This document shows positions 16,149-25,106 of a stretch of DNA of 64,000 bases, in pieces. The DNA is from Streptomyces spectabilis. Lineage in GTDB: Bacteria > Actinomycetota > Actinomycetes > Streptomycetales > Streptomycetaceae. The translations under genes and the position numbers were made by a program. The DNA is taken from the NCBI RefSeq assembly GCF_008704795.1, contig NZ_CP023690.1, positions 8,566,501 to 8,630,500 on the forward strand, read 5' to 3'. The notes below the pieces were generated by a model that saw only the letters and a list, made by a program, of their open reading frames with translations, was not told where the DNA came from and made no database searches. Position 1 is the first letter of the stretch. Each line of letters opens with the position of its first letter.

Positions 16149-17749
16149 TCCGCTTCGAGCACGTCACCTTCACCTACGCGGACGCTCCCGAGCCCGCCCT
16201 GCGCGAGGTCGACCTGACCGTCGGCGAGGGCGAGCTGTGCCTGGTCACCGGGCGGACAGGAGTCGGCAAGTCGACCCTGCTGGGTGCCGTCAACGGCCTC
16301 GTGCCGCACTTCACCGGCGGCCATCTCCAGGGCCGCGTCAGCGTCGACGGCCTCAGCACGGCCGACGCGCCGCCGCAGGAGTTCGCCCACGTCGTCGGCG
16401 TCGTCGGCCAGGACCCCCTCGCCTCCTTCGTGACCGACACCGTCGAGGAGGAACTCGCGTACGGCATGGAGCAGCTGGCGATCCCCGCCGCCGTCATGCG
16501 CAAGCGCGTCGAGGAGACCCTCGACCTCCTCGGCATCGCCGAGCTGCGCAGGCGCGCGCTGCGCACCCTCTCCGGCGGCCAGCAGCAGCGCGTCGCTATC
16601 GGCTCCGTGCTCACCGCGCACCCCCAGGTCCTGGTCCTGGACGAGCCCACCTCCGCGCTCGACCCCACCGCCGCCGAGGACGTGCTCGCCGCCCTCACCC
16701 GGCTCGTCCACGACCTCGGCACCACCGTCCTGGTCGCGGAGCACCGCGTGGAACGCGTCCTGCAGTACGCCGACCGGCTCGTGCACCTGACCGGGGACGG
16801 CCGCGTCCGCGAGGGCGACCCGGCGGAGCTGATGCGCGACAGCGACGTCGCGCCGCCCGTCGTCCGCCTGGGGCGGCTCGCCGGATGGGAGCCGCTGCCC
16901 CTCTCGGTGCGCGACGCCCGCCGCAAGGCCGCCGAACTGCGCACCCGGCTCACCGGCCGCGCCCCGGCCGCCGTGCCCGCGACCCAGGGGCAACCCGCCC
17001 TGTCCGCGCGGCGGGTGACCGTCGCGTACGGCGACACCGTCGCCGTACGCGAACTCGACCTGGATCTCGCGGGCGGCGAGGTCACCGCCCTCATGGGCCG
17101 CAACGGCTCCGGCAAGTCCTCGCTCCTGTGGGCGCTCCAGGGCTCGGGGCCCCGCTACTCGGGGCAGGTCGACGTGCGCGGCACCGACCCGGGGAAGGTC
17201 GCGGCCCGCAAGGCCCGCGCGCTCGTCGGGCTCGTCCCGCAGACCGCGAGCGACCTGCTCTATCTGCACACCGTGGACGCCGAGTGCGCGCAGGCCGACC
17301 GGGAGTCCGACGCCGCCGACGGCACCTGCCGCGCCCTCCTTGACGCGCTCGCGCCCGGCATCCCCGGCGACCGGCACCCGCGCGACCTGTCGGAAGGGCA
17401 GCAGCTCGCCCTCGTCCTCGCCGTCCAGCTCGCCGCCGCGCCCGGCGTCGTCCTCCTCGACGAGCCGACGCGCGGTCTCGACTACCACGCCAAGGAAGCC
17501 TTCACCGGCGTCATCCGGCGCCTGGCCGCCGAGGGGCGCGCGATCGTGGTCGCCACGCACGACGTGGAGTTCACCGCGCGCGCCGCCGACCGCGTCGTCG
17601 TCCTGGCCGAGGGCGAGATCGTCGCCGACGGCCCGACGGCCGACGTGGTCGTCTCCTCACCCGCGTTCGCACCCCAGGTCGCCAAGGTGCTCAGCCCCCA
17701 GGAGTGGCTGACGGTGGAGCAGGTACGGACCGCCCTGGAGGCCGTGTGA
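16145..17749 (+). CDS. ECF transporter double ATPase component
   Basis: 534-residue fusion of two ABC ATPases (EcfA and EcfA' in one chain). First cassette: Walker A GRTGVGKSTLLG (about 35-46), signature LSGGQQQRVAIG, Walker B VLVLDEPTSALDP. Second cassette: Walker A GRNGSGKSSLLW (about 318-329), a divergent signature DLSEGQQLALVL and Walker B VVLLDEPTRGLDY. Both are followed by H-loop segments (VAEHRVERV, VATHDVEF). It powers the importer on the cytoplasmic face. The GTG start overlaps the T-component stop and its stop overlaps the S-component start region, so the three transporter subunits are coupled. Confidence 0.92.
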   Translation: MIRFEHVTFTYADAPEPALREVDLTVGEGELCLVTGRTGVGKSTLLGAVNGLVPHFTGGHLQGRVSVDGLSTADAPPQEFAHVVGVVGQDPLASFVTDTVEEELAYGMEQLAIPAAVMRKRVEETLDLLGIAELRRRALRTLSGGQQQRVAIGSVLTAHPQVLVLDEPTSALDPTAAEDVLAALTRLVHDLGTTVLVAEHRVERVLQYADRLVHLTGDGRVREGDPAELMRDSDVAPPVVRLGRLAGWEPLPLSVRDARRKAAELRTRLTGRAPAAVPATQGQPALSARRVTVAYGDTVAVRELDLDLAGGEVTALMGRNGSGKSSLLWALQGSGPRYSGQVDVRGTDPGKVAARKARALVGLVPQTASDLLYLHTVDAECAQADRESDAADGTCRALLDALAPGIPGDRHPRDLSEGQQLALVLAVQLAAAPGVVLLDEPTRGLDYHAKEAFTGVIRRLAAEGRAIVVATHDVEFTARAADRVVVLAEGEIVADGPTADVVVSSPAFAPQVAKVLSPQEWLTVEQVRTALEAV

Positions 17750-18771
17750 GCACCGGGAGCCCCGCCACGACGGGCCGTCGCGCCGGCGCCCGGCGCATCC
17801 GTGTCCCCGTCCTGCCGATCGGCGCGCGCACCGCCGTCGTGCTCACCCTCGCGAGCCTCGCGGGGCTCGCCATGTTCTTCTGGCCGCTGTTCGCCGCGCC
17901 CCGCCCCGAGGGCGTCGCGCACACCACCGACGCGCCCCTCGTCTTCCTCCTGACGATGCCGGTGCTGCTCGCCGTCGTCCTCGCCGAGATGTCGTCCGGC
18001 GGCATCGACACCAAGGCCCTGGCCATGCTCGGCGTGCTCTCCGCCGTCAACGCGGGCCTTCGGCCGCTCGGCGCGGGCACGGCGGGCATCGAGACCGTGT
18101 TCTTCCTGCTGGTCCTCGCGGGCCGGGTGTTCGGGCCCGGCTTCGGCTTCGTGCTCGGCTGCACCTCGCTGTTCGCCTCCGCGCTGCTCACCGCCGGCGT
18201 CGGGCCCTGGCTGCCGTTCCAGATGATCGCCTCCGGGTGGATCGGGCTCGGCGCCGGGCTGCTGCCCAAGCGGGTGTCCGGGCGGGCGGAGATCGCGATG
18301 CTCGCGGCCTACGGCGTCGTCGTCGCGTACCTCTTCGGCTTCCTCCTGAACATGTGGTTCTGGCCGTTCACGGCGGGCCCCGACACCGACCTGTCCTTCG
18401 TGCCGGGGGCGTCGATCGGCGAGAACCTGCACCGCTTCGCCGTCTTCACGCTGGTCACCTCCACCTTCGGCTGGGACACCGGCCGCGCGCTCACCAACCT
18501 CGTCGCGATCGTCACGCTCGGCCCCGCGGTCCTGGCCGTCCTGCGCCGGGCCGCGCGCCGCGCCGCCTTCGGAGCGCCGGTGACCCTGTCGGCGCCGGCC
18601 GCCGACACCGCCGCGCCGCTTCCGGACACCTCATCGGCACCGTCCTCTTCCCGTTCCTCCCGCAAGCACAAGGAGCTTCGCCATGCCTCTGTCCGTACGG
18701 TCGAGAACGGCGGTGGGGATACCGGTGGCCGCCCTCGCCACGGTGCTGCTGCCGGTCACCGCCCACGCTGA
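17746..18771 (+). CDS. ECF transporter substrate-binding (S) component, probable cobalamin/corrinoid
   Basis: 341-residue membrane protein starting with GTG inside the ATPase end. After a basic N-terminus it has about six to seven hydrophobic helices, including MLGVLSAVNAGLRPLGAG, whose Ala-x-x-x-Ala-like face is typical of S components, and YGVVVAYLFGFLLNMWFWPF. Specificity is not readable from sequence, but the B12 riboswitch and secreted intrinsic-factor-like partners point to cobalamin or a precursor. Oddly, the frame continues 89 bp into the next gene: the last 30 residues are low-complexity and overlap the downstream signal peptide in another frame. Confidence 0.82.
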   Translation: MSTGSPATTGRRAGARRIRVPVLPIGARTAVVLTLASLAGLAMFFWPLFAAPRPEGVAHTTDAPLVFLLTMPVLLAVVLAEMSSGGIDTKALAMLGVLSAVNAGLRPLGAGTAGIETVFFLLVLAGRVFGPGFGFVLGCTSLFASALLTAGVGPWLPFQMIASGWIGLGAGLLPKRVSGRAEIAMLAAYGVVVAYLFGFLLNMWFWPFTAGPDTDLSFVPGASIGENLHRFAVFTLVTSTFGWDTGRALTNLVAIVTLGPAVLAVLRRAARRAAFGAPVTLSAPAADTAAPLPDTSSAPSSSRSSRKHKELRHASVRTVENGGGDTGGRPRHGAAAGHRPR

Positions 18772-20185
18772 GCCCGCGAAGCCGGCGGCGGGGACCGCGC
18801 TCGTCCCCAAGGCCCCGGCGAACGCCGCCGCCACCTGGATGTCCTCGAAGCTGACCGACGGCTCGAACGCCAAGGGTGACGTGGGGCTGACCGCCGACGT
18901 CGTCATGGGCCTGGCCTCGACCGACACCGGCGGCGCCGTGCAGAAGAAGGTGACGGACTGGCTGGAGGCCAACGCCAAGGGCTACATCGAGAGCAAGGGC
19001 GGCCCCGGCACCGTCTACGCGGGCGGCCTCGCCAAGCTCACTCTCGTCGCCGGCATCGAACACCGCGACCCGAAGGACTTCGGCGGCTACGACCTGGTGA
19101 AGACCCTCACCGAACGCCTCCAGCCGAGCGGCCGCTTCACTGACAAGAGCCCCAGCGGGGACAGCTCCCAGCAGTTCACCCAGGCCCTCGCGGTCCTGGC
19201 GCTGCAACGCACCGGCGGGGCGCCGGACAAGGCCGTCGACTTCATCGCCGGGTCCCGCTGCTCGGACGGCGGCTACCCGCTGTACTTCAACGCGGCCCCC
19301 GACAAGTGCTCCCACATCGACAGCACGGGCCTGGCCGTCCAGGCCCTGCTCGGCTCGGGCCGCACGGCCGCCGCCAAACCCGCCCTGAACTGGCTGGAGA
19401 AGAAGCAGCTTCCCGACGGCGGCTTCCCCGACAGCTTCCTGGGCAGCGCCGCCAAGGGCAACTCCAACAGCACCGCCCTGGCCGTCCAGGCACTCGCGGC
19501 CGGAGGCCGCACGGAGGCCGCCGCCAAGGGCGTCGCCTGGCTCAGGTCCCGCCAGGTGAACTGCGCAGCCCCGCAGAAGGACTGGGGTGCCGTCGGCTTC
19601 CTGGAGCCGAAGGCCGACGGCATGGCGCTGCGCGCCACCGCCCAGGTCGTGCCCGCGCTCGCGGGCAAGTCCCTCGCCCAGGTGGACGCGGGCGACGCCG
19701 CCGCGGACCTGGAGGAGATCAGCTGCGTACCGGGCGGCGGCACCCCGGGCGGCAACACCGGCGGCGGCGACGGCGGCACCTCCGGCGGCGACGGTGACAA
19801 CGGCGGCACGGACGGCGGCGGATCCGGCGGCAACGGCGGATCGGGCGGCGACGGCAGCGACAACGGCGGCACCGGCTCGGACGGCGGCACCGACTCCGGC
19901 GGCGGCAACGGCGGCACCGGCGGCGATGGCGACGACGCCACGACGGGCGGCTCGGACGACGACGCGACCGACGGCGGCGGCAACGCGCCCGCCCCGCAGG
20001 CCGGTTACGACTCCGGCGGCAGCGGCGACGTGGGCGGCTCCGGAGTGCAGCCCGTGGGCAACCCCGGCGGCAGCCTCGCCTCCACCGGTACGTCCTCCCT
20101 GCCGCTCGCGGCCACCGCGGGCGCCCTGCTCGCCGCCGGCGCGACGGCCGTCCTCGTGGTGCGGCGCCGCCGCACCACCCTCTGA
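18683..20185 (+). CDS. Wall-anchored alpha/alpha-barrel protein, intrinsic-factor alpha-domain-like, LAXTG
   Basis: 500-residue secreted protein. A signal peptide (MPLSVRSRTAVGIPVAALAT... ending AHAEP) precedes about 310 residues of repeated helix pairs of the prenyltransferase/squalene-oxidase-repeat type. Examples are FIAGSRCSDGGYPLYF and ALNWLEKKQLPDGGFPDSFL, with repeated GLAVQALL/ALAVQALA. The same alpha6/alpha6 barrel forms the alpha domain of intrinsic factor and transcobalamin. A Gly/Asp/Thr-rich linker of about 105 residues follows, then LASTG, a hydrophobic helix and RRRRTTL. This is a complete sortase-E sorting signal, so the mature protein should be linked to the cell wall. AAGGAG lies 9 bases before the ATG. 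A terpene-cyclase role is unlikely: no DXDD is seen and the protein is exported. Confidence 0.82.
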   Translation: MPLSVRSRTAVGIPVAALATVLLPVTAHAEPAKPAAGTALVPKAPANAAATWMSSKLTDGSNAKGDVGLTADVVMGLASTDTGGAVQKKVTDWLEANAKGYIESKGGPGTVYAGGLAKLTLVAGIEHRDPKDFGGYDLVKTLTERLQPSGRFTDKSPSGDSSQQFTQALAVLALQRTGGAPDKAVDFIAGSRCSDGGYPLYFNAAPDKCSHIDSTGLAVQALLGSGRTAAAKPALNWLEKKQLPDGGFPDSFLGSAAKGNSNSTALAVQALAAGGRTEAAAKGVAWLRSRQVNCAAPQKDWGAVGFLEPKADGMALRATAQVVPALAGKSLAQVDAGDAAADLEEISCVPGGGTPGGNTGGGDGGTSGGDGDNGGTDGGGSGGNGGSGGDGSDNGGTGSDGGTDSGGGNGGTGGDGDDATTGGSDDDATDGGGNAPAPQAGYDSGGSGDVGGSGVQPVGNPGGSLASTGTSSLPLAATAGALLAAGATAVLVVRRRRTTL

Positions 20186-20241
20186 ACCCTCCTCCTCAGC
20201 ACCAGCAACTCCGCACCTACGCACCTATGCAAGGAGACACC

Positions 20242-20748
20242 ATGCGCAAGACCTCCACGCTCTCGCTCGGCCGAAGAGCCGCCCTCGTCGTCAGCGCCCT
20301 GGGCCTGGCCCTCGCCGTCACCCCGGTCGCCGACGCGGCGCCCGCGAAGGCGACCGCCAACACGGCCGTCAAGGTCACCGTCACCGTGAAGGGCCCCAAC
20401 GGCAACGTCTTCAACGGCAGTGTCACCACGAAGGGGCACTCCGTGACCACGGCCTCGGGCGGCACCCACAAGTGCGACGGCACCAACAACGAGGCCAACA
20501 CCTCGGCGGGGCCCACCCCGACGGCGGCCCTCGACGACGCCGCCAAGAAGCAGGGCTTCACCTGGGACGGCAGCTGGTACCCGTCCTTCGACGACTACTT
20601 CGTGACCACCATCGGCGGCCACAACGGCGGCAACGCGTACTACTGGAACATCGCCGTCAACGGCGAGGCCACGCAGGTCGGCGGCTGCCAGCTGCACATC
20701 AAGGCGGGCGACAAGGTCGCCTTCACCTGGACCAAGATCAACAACTGA
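20242..20748 (+). CDS. Secreted DUF4430 (transcobalamin beta-domain-like) protein
   Basis: 168-residue secreted protein and last gene of the B12 operon. The signal peptide (MRKTSTLSLGRRAALVVSAL) ends near ADAAPA. The mature part carries a single beta-rich DUF4430-type domain: VKVTVTVKGPNGNVFNGSVT, then AALDDAAKKQGFTWDGSWYP, YYWNIAVNGEATQVGGCQLH and the closing IKAGDKVAFTWTKIN. 'Ala/Leu-rich helix, W-x-Y-W-N-x-x-V-N-G, K-x-G-D-x-V-x-F-x-W' is the pattern of the intrinsic factor C-terminal domain. It has no anchor, so it is free or held by the wall-bound alpha-domain protein. AAGGAG lies 7 bases before the ATG. It is followed by a 17-bp terminator hairpin. Confidence 0.85.
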   Translation: MRKTSTLSLGRRAALVVSALGLALAVTPVADAAPAKATANTAVKVTVTVKGPNGNVFNGSVTTKGHSVTTASGGTHKCDGTNNEANTSAGPTPTAALDDAAKKQGFTWDGSWYPSFDDYFVTTIGGHNGGNAYYWNIAVNGEATQVGGCQLHIKAGDKVAFTWTKINN

Positions 20749-20792
20749 TCCGCCGACGGAGGGCGACGGCCGCCGAGGCGGTCGCCCGCACC

Positions 20793-20831
20793 GCACGGGC
20801 CCGGCGCGGCCGCACCGCGCCGGGCCCGTGC
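20793..20831. terminator. Strong bidirectional terminator hairpin
   Basis: Perfect 17-bp inverted repeat (GCACGGGCCCGGCGCGG and its complement) with a 5-nt loop, in the gap between convergent genes. It separates the B12 operon from the antibiotic cluster. Confidence 0.75.
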
Positions 20832-20838
20832 CCGTCCC

Positions 20839-21714
20839 TCACAACAGCGCGTCCTCGTCGAGCAGGCTCAGCAGATAGCGCCCGTACCCGCTCTTGAGCA
20901 GCGGCCCGCTCAGCGCGCGCAGCCGCTCGTCGTCGATGTAGCCGCAGCGCCACGCGACCTCCTCCACGCAGCCGATCTTCAGGCCCTGGCGCTCCTCGAT
21001 GACGCGCACGTACTCCGACGCCTGCACCATCGCCGTGAACGTGCCGGTGTCGAGCCAGGCGGTGCCCCGGTCGAGCACCGTCACCGACAGCGCGCCGCGC
21101 CTCAGGTACTCCTCGTTCACCCCGGTGATCTCCAGCTCCCCGCGCTCGCTCGGGCGGAGCCCCGCGGCGATGTCGACGACGCGCTCGTCGTAGAAGTACA
21201 GACCGACGGCGGCGTACCGGGACTTGGGCTTGGCGGGCTTCTCCTCGATGGACAGGGCCGTGCCGTCCTCGCCGATCTCGACGACGCCGTACGCCGTGGG
21301 ATCGGCGACGGGGTAGGCGAAGATGCGGCCGCCGTCGGGGGCCGTGTGCTCGCGCAGCTGCACGCCGAAGCTGCGGCCGTGGAAGATGTTGTCCCCGAGG
21401 ATCAGGGCCACGGGCTCGCCGCCGATGAAGTCGGCGCCGATGAGGAAGGCCTCCGCGATGCCCCCGGGCCGGTCCTGCGCCCGGTAGGTGAGCCGGAGGC
21501 CGAGGTGCGAGCCGTCGCCGAGCAGCCGCCGGAAGTCGACCTCGTCCTCGCGGGTGGTGATGACGAGGATCTCGCGGATTCCGGCCAGCATCAGGGTGGA
21601 CAGCGGGTAATAGACCATGGGTTTGTCGAACACCGGCATGAGCTGTTTGGAAACGGCTTGGGTGACCGGCCACAGACGGGAACCGGTGCCTCCTGCAAGT
21701 ATGATTCCGCGCAT
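20839..21714 (-). CDS. spcD: Glucose-1-phosphate thymidylyltransferase (spectinomycin-type cluster)
   Basis: 291-residue RmlA/RfbA enzyme that makes dTDP-glucose from dTTP and glucose-1-phosphate. The N-terminal nucleotide-binding signature [20 protein letters not shown] is intact with [28 protein letters not shown] and [10 protein letters not shown] (metal Asp) follow, then [10 protein letters not shown] and [11 protein letters not shown]. Length is normal. It is divergently transcribed from the 4,6-dehydratase 98 bp away, so the first two steps of deoxysugar formation share a regulatory gap. In spectinomycin biosynthesis this step is SpcD/SpeD (names from memory) and feeds the actinospectose half. 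Confidence 0.93.
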   Translation of the reverse strand: MRGIILAGGTGSRLWPVTQAVSKQLMPVFDKPMVYYPLSTLMLAGIREILVITTREDEVDFRRLLGDGSHLGLRLTYRAQDRPGGIAEAFLIGADFIGGEPVALILGDNIFHGRSFGVQLREHTAPDGGRIFAYPVADPTAYGVVEIGEDGTALSIEEKPAKPKSRYAAVGLYFYDERVVDIAAGLRPSERGELEITGVNEEYLRRGALSVTVLDRGTAWLDTGTFTAMVQASEYVRVIEERQGLKIGCVEEVAWRCGYIDDERLRALSGPLLKSGYGRYLLSLLDEDALL

Positions 21715-21812
21715 TGCTGACGGCGGGCCGGCCGTTCGTGCGGACCGGCCCTTTCCTCCCTTCCTGTCGGGGTCCCTACCGCCGTACCCCCGTCCGTGTG
21801 TATCTTTTCTCC

Positions 21813-22805
21813 ATGCGGATTATTGTGACGGGCGGTGCCGGTTTCATCGGGTCCGAATTTGTCCGGTCCATGCTGTTGGCCCCTGGCGCGGCGAACGACA
21901 TCCGTATCACCGTCCTGGACAAGCTGACGTATGCCGGAGTGCGGGAAAACCTCGACCCGGTCGCGGGCCATCCACGGCACTCCTTCGTGCACGGGGACAT
22001 ATGCGACGGCGATTTCCTGGACCAGGTGGTGCCGGGGCACGACGCGGTGGTGCACTTCGCCGCCGAGACGCACGTGGACCGGTCCATCACGGGGTCCGCC
22101 CCGTTCGTGACGACGAACGTCCTCGGCACGCAGCTGCTGCTCGACGCCGCGCGCCGGCACGGCGTCGGCCGGTTCCTGCACGTGTCGACCGACGAGGTCT
22201 ACGGCTCGATCCCGGTCGGCTCCTGGTCCGAGGAGAGTCCGCTCGCGCCGAACTCGCCGTACGCGGCCACCAAGGCGAGCTCCGAACTGCTCGCGCTCGC
22301 CTGCCACCGCACGCACGGCATGGACGTCGTGGTGACCCGCTGCTCGAACAACTACGGGCCCTACCAGTTCCCCGAGAAGGTCATCCCGCTGTTCATCACC
22401 CGCCTCCTCGACGGCGGCAAGGTGCCGCTGTACGGCGACGGACAGCACGTCCGTGACTGGCTGCACGTGTCGGACCACTGCCGGGGCGTCGAACTGGCGC
22501 TGCGCCACGGCAGGGCCGGGGAGGTCTACCACATCGGCGGCGGCACCGAGCTGACGAACGAGCAGCTGACCGGGCACCTGCTCGCCGCGACCGGCCGCGG
22601 CTGGGAGCGGGTCGAGCGCGTCCCCGACCGCAAGGGCCACGACGCGCGGTACTCCCTCGACTGCACCAAGGCCGCCACGGAGCTGGGCTACGCCCCGCTC
22701 GTCGGCTTCGAGCGCGGCCTCGCCGACACCGTCGCGTGGTACGCGGACAACCGCTCCTGGTGGGAGCCGCTCCAGCGGCGCGCGGCCCTGCGCACCCCGG
22801 CGTAG
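21813..22805 (+). CDS. spcE: dTDP-glucose 4,6-dehydratase (spectinomycin-type cluster)
   Basis: 330-residue extended short-chain dehydrogenase (RmlB type) that converts dTDP-glucose to dTDP-4-keto-6-deoxyglucose. Visible: [20 protein letters not shown] (NAD glycine motif), [12 protein letters not shown], the catalytic [11 protein letters not shown] with the Asp-Glu dyad, and [13 protein letters not shown] with catalytic Tyr/Lys, then [20 protein letters not shown]. The start ATG is preceded by a T-rich stretch and has no good ribosome site. A small 7-bp hairpin (21725-21751) lies between it and spcD. Its product would be the sugar donor precursor for the glycosyltransferase at 26059. Confidence 0.93.
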   Translation: MRIIVTGGAGFIGSEFVRSMLLAPGAANDIRITVLDKLTYAGVRENLDPVAGHPRHSFVHGDICDGDFLDQVVPGHDAVVHFAAETHVDRSITGSAPFVTTNVLGTQLLLDAARRHGVGRFLHVSTDEVYGSIPVGSWSEESPLAPNSPYAATKASSELLALACHRTHGMDVVVTRCSNNYGPYQFPEKVIPLFITRLLDGGKVPLYGDGQHVRDWLHVSDHCRGVELALRHGRAGEVYHIGGGTELTNEQLTGHLLAATGRGWERVERVPDRKGHDARYSLDCTKAATELGYAPLVGFERGLADTVAWYADNRSWWEPLQRRAALRTPA

Positions 22806-22834
22806 CCGCGGACCGGTGGCGTCCGCCCGGCCGG

Positions 22835-23764
22835 TCACGACGGGAGCCGGGCGGGCGGGGCGACAGCGGCGAGCGTGCCCGCGAGCCCGTCCGCCAGGCC
22901 GGTGCGGGGAGTCCAGCCCAGGACCTCGCGGGCCGCCGTCACGTCCAGCCACACGTCCGACCGGTCGAAGCTCCGGGCGGGCTCGCGCCGCACGTCGAGC
23001 GCGCGGCCCGCCGCCCGCTCGAAGTGCCGGTGCAGTTCGTCGAGCGACGTCGGCACGCCGGAGCCGATGTTCAGCGTGGTCGGTCCCGGCGCGGCCCGCA
23101 GCAGGTCGGCCCGCCGGTGCGCCGCGAGCAGGGCGGCGCACACGTCGTCGACGTGGACGTAGTCCCGCCGGGAGCGGCCGATCAGCGTCAGTGCCCCGCC
23201 CGTCCGCACCGCACCGGCCCAGTGCGGGATCACCCCGAACCCGGCGCCCGCCGGCTGCCCGGGTCCGTAGACGTTGGCGAGGCGGAGGACCACAGGGGCC
23301 GTCCACGCGGCGCAGGCCAGGGCCCGCTCCTGGGCGAGCTTCACCGCGCCGTAGGTGGAGACGGGGCGCGTCGGGGCGTCCTCCCGGTACGGCGGATCGG
23401 CCTCGGGGGCGTACACGGTCCCGCCCGAGCTCGCGAGGACCACCAGCGGGCGGTGGGTCGCGCCGCGCAGCCCCCACAGCAGGAGCTGGAGATTCCAGTA
23501 GTCCTGCGCGGCGAGCCGGGGCTCCCGCTCCGCCCGCGCGGGCGTCACGCCGCCCGCCACGTAGAAGACCGTGTGCGACCGCAGCAGGGCGCGGTGCACC
23601 CGGCCCCCCTGCGCGAAGGGGCGCTGCCGGGTGAACGAGCACATCCGCACGCCGGCCGCGTCCAGTGCCTTGCGCAGGTTCCTCCCGATGAACCCGGAAC
23701 CGCCGACCACGGCGACCCGCGCGGCGGCGGGCGATCCGGCCGCACCGGCTGGGCTCGATTTCAT
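22835..23764 (-). CDS. NAD-dependent epimerase/dehydratase, NDP-sugar 4-ketoreductase-like
   Basis: 309-residue extended SDR protein. The N-terminal motif is ARVAVVGGSGFIGRNLRKAL (about 15-34). The active-site region VLASSGGTVYAPE with STYGAVKLAQERAL gives the Ser/Thr-Tyr-x-x-x-Lys triad. [36 protein letters not shown] and LNIGSGVPTSLDEL follow the NDP-sugar epimerase pattern. It is convergent with the 4,6-dehydratase and divergent from the downstream Gfo/Idh gene across an AT-rich gap. Likely role: reduction or epimerisation of the dTDP-4-keto-6-deoxy sugar on the way to actinospectose. The exact step is inferred. Confidence 0.8.
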   Translation of the reverse strand: MKSSPAGAAGSPAAARVAVVGGSGFIGRNLRKALDAAGVRMCSFTRQRPFAQGGRVHRALLRSHTVFYVAGGVTPARAEREPRLAAQDYWNLQLLLWGLRGATHRPLVVLASSGGTVYAPEADPPYREDAPTRPVSTYGAVKLAQERALACAAWTAPVVLRLANVYGPGQPAGAGFGVIPHWAGAVRTGGALTLIGRSRRDYVHVDDVCAALLAAHRRADLLRAAPGPTTLNIGSGVPTSLDELHRHFERAAGRALDVRREPARSFDRSDVWLDVTAAREVLGWTPRTGLADGLAGTLAAVAPPARLPS

Positions 23765-23885
23765 GACGTGGCCCCCATATTCCTTCGAAAACCGTTCCCG
23801 GACATCGATTTCGGGCGTGCCTGATAAACGGCTCCGGTTTTATATCGAGAGCCGGAAAAGGCAACGCTTTCATTGTGGCCGCCGG

Positions 23886-23914
23886 TTGACAGTGCGTCGT
23901 ACGGCACTTAAAAA
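23886..23914 (+). promoter_or_regulatory. Consensus -35/-10 promoter for the Gfo/Idh gene
   Basis: TTGACA (23886-23891), 17-bp spacer, TAAAAA (23909-23914), about 70 bp before the ATG at 23985 in an unusually AT-rich 220-bp divergent region. The near-perfect -35 and ideal spacing suggest a housekeeping-sigma promoter. Confidence 0.6.
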
Positions 23915-23984
23915 TTGTGCACGCATCCCCTTTCTCGCGTGCTCTTCACGCGTCCGGAAGGCGTATTGAAGAAGGAGGTTCGCC

Positions 23985-25025
23985 ATGCGCGGCGCCATCA
24001 TTGGATTCGGCACCATAGCCATGGGACACATGGTCGGCTATTCGCGGGTAGAGGACTTATCCATAGCTGCGGTCATCGATGTCTCGAAGGAGCGGCGGAG
24101 CCATGCGGAGGAATCGTTCGGAATCCCCGCCTACAGCGACTTCGCCAAGCTGGTCGCGAACGAGACCCTCGACTTCGTCGACATCTGCACGCCCCCGAGC
24201 AGCCACGCCGAGTACTCGGACCTCGCGCTCGCGCACGGACTGCACGTCCTGTGCGAGAAGCCCGTCTTCCTGCCCGCCGCCGACGGCTACGCCGGCCAGC
24301 TGGCCCGGATCCACGCCAGCGACCGCGTCTACTACCCGTGCCACGTCTACAAGTACGCGCCCGTGCTCGCGGCGATGAAGGAGCGCATCGCCGCGCCCGG
24401 CTTCGGCGAGGTCGTCGGCGCCCACTTCCGCACGCTGCGCGCCGGACACGCCAAGGGCGTGCGCGACTGGCGGCCGCACTGGCGGCGCGAGCCCGGTACG
24501 TCGCACGGCGGCATCCTGCGCGACCACGGCCCGCACAGCGTGTACCTTGCCATGAACCTGACAGGGCTGACCCCGATGTCGGTCTCCTGCCTCACGGGGC
24601 GGCTGCGGGACGGTGCCGCGTACGCCGACACCGAGGACACCGCGCTGCTGCGGCTGCGGTGCGAGGGCGACGTCGAGATCGCGCTGCACCTGTCGTGGGC
24701 CGCGGGTCATCGCAGCACCGGATATTCGATCATGGGGACCTCCGGTTCCGTGGTCGTCGACGGTGACGACCTCACCTACGCGGCGGACGGTGTCGTGGTC
24801 CGCACGTCCATCGAGTCCGGCTTCGACGACCCGTCCCACCAGGAGTGGTTCCAGCGGATGCTCCTTGACTTCACGGCGGTGGTCGCCGAGCCCGAGCGCG
24901 GCCGCGGCCTCATCCGGGAGGCGCTGACCACGTCGTTCGTGATCGACGGCGCCTACGCCTCGGCCGCCGACGGCGGCCGGTGGATCGACTGCCGAGTGCC
25001 GGAAGCGCTCCTGACCCCGGCCTGA
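23985..25025 (+). CDS. Gfo/Idh/MocA family oxidoreductase (inositol/sugar dehydrogenase-like)
   Basis: 346-residue NAD(P)-dependent dehydrogenase. The Rossmann glycine motif is GAIIGFGTIAMGHMVGYS (3-20), followed by DFVDICTPPSSHAEY and the family-defining HVLCEKPVFLPAADG (about 86-100). A catalytic-type Asp/His pair lies in GGILRDHGPHSVYLAM (about 177-192). AAGGAGG precedes the ATG. Codon 25 (24057-24059) is TTA, so translation should depend on the bldA leucyl-tRNA. In spectinomycin-type logic it could oxidise an inositol or inosamine hydroxyl to the ketone before transamination, or act on the sugar. A second, distinct family member lies at 32642-33766. Confidence 0.85.
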   Translation: MRGAIIGFGTIAMGHMVGYSRVEDLSIAAVIDVSKERRSHAEESFGIPAYSDFAKLVANETLDFVDICTPPSSHAEYSDLALAHGLHVLCEKPVFLPAADGYAGQLARIHASDRVYYPCHVYKYAPVLAAMKERIAAPGFGEVVGAHFRTLRAGHAKGVRDWRPHWRREPGTSHGGILRDHGPHSVYLAMNLTGLTPMSVSCLTGRLRDGAAYADTEDTALLRLRCEGDVEIALHLSWAAGHRSTGYSIMGTSGSVVVDGDDLTYAADGVVVRTSIESGFDDPSHQEWFQRMLLDFTAVVAEPERGRGLIREALTTSFVIDGAYASAADGGRWIDCRVPEALLTPA

Positions 25026-25051
25026 CGACTCATCAGGAACCTGCGGGGAAG

Positions 25052-25089
25052 GGTGGGCGGCCCCGTGCCGGAGCACGGGACCACCCACC
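25052..25089. terminator. Hairpin between convergent genes
   Basis: Inverted repeat: GGTGGG ... CCCACC flanks a 7-bp CCCGTGC / GCACGGG inner stem with a 4-nt loop. It lies 27 bp after the Gfo/Idh stop, in the gap before the convergent methyltransferase gene, and is a probable terminator. Confidence 0.6.
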
Positions 25090-25106
25090 CGCCATGCGGT
25101 ACGGGA

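Noticed and set aside
19735..19990. Short tandem repeats that could suggest a CRISPR or minisatellite
   Set aside because: They are in-frame Gly/Asp/Thr codons forming the flexible linker of the wall-anchored protein; there are no unique spacers of regular size.
18683..20185. Terpene cyclase/squalene cyclase reading of the prenyltransferase-repeat protein
   Set aside because: It has a signal peptide, an LAXTG sorting signal and no DXDD catalytic motif, and it lies in a B12-controlled operon, so the alpha/alpha-barrel binding-domain reading is better.
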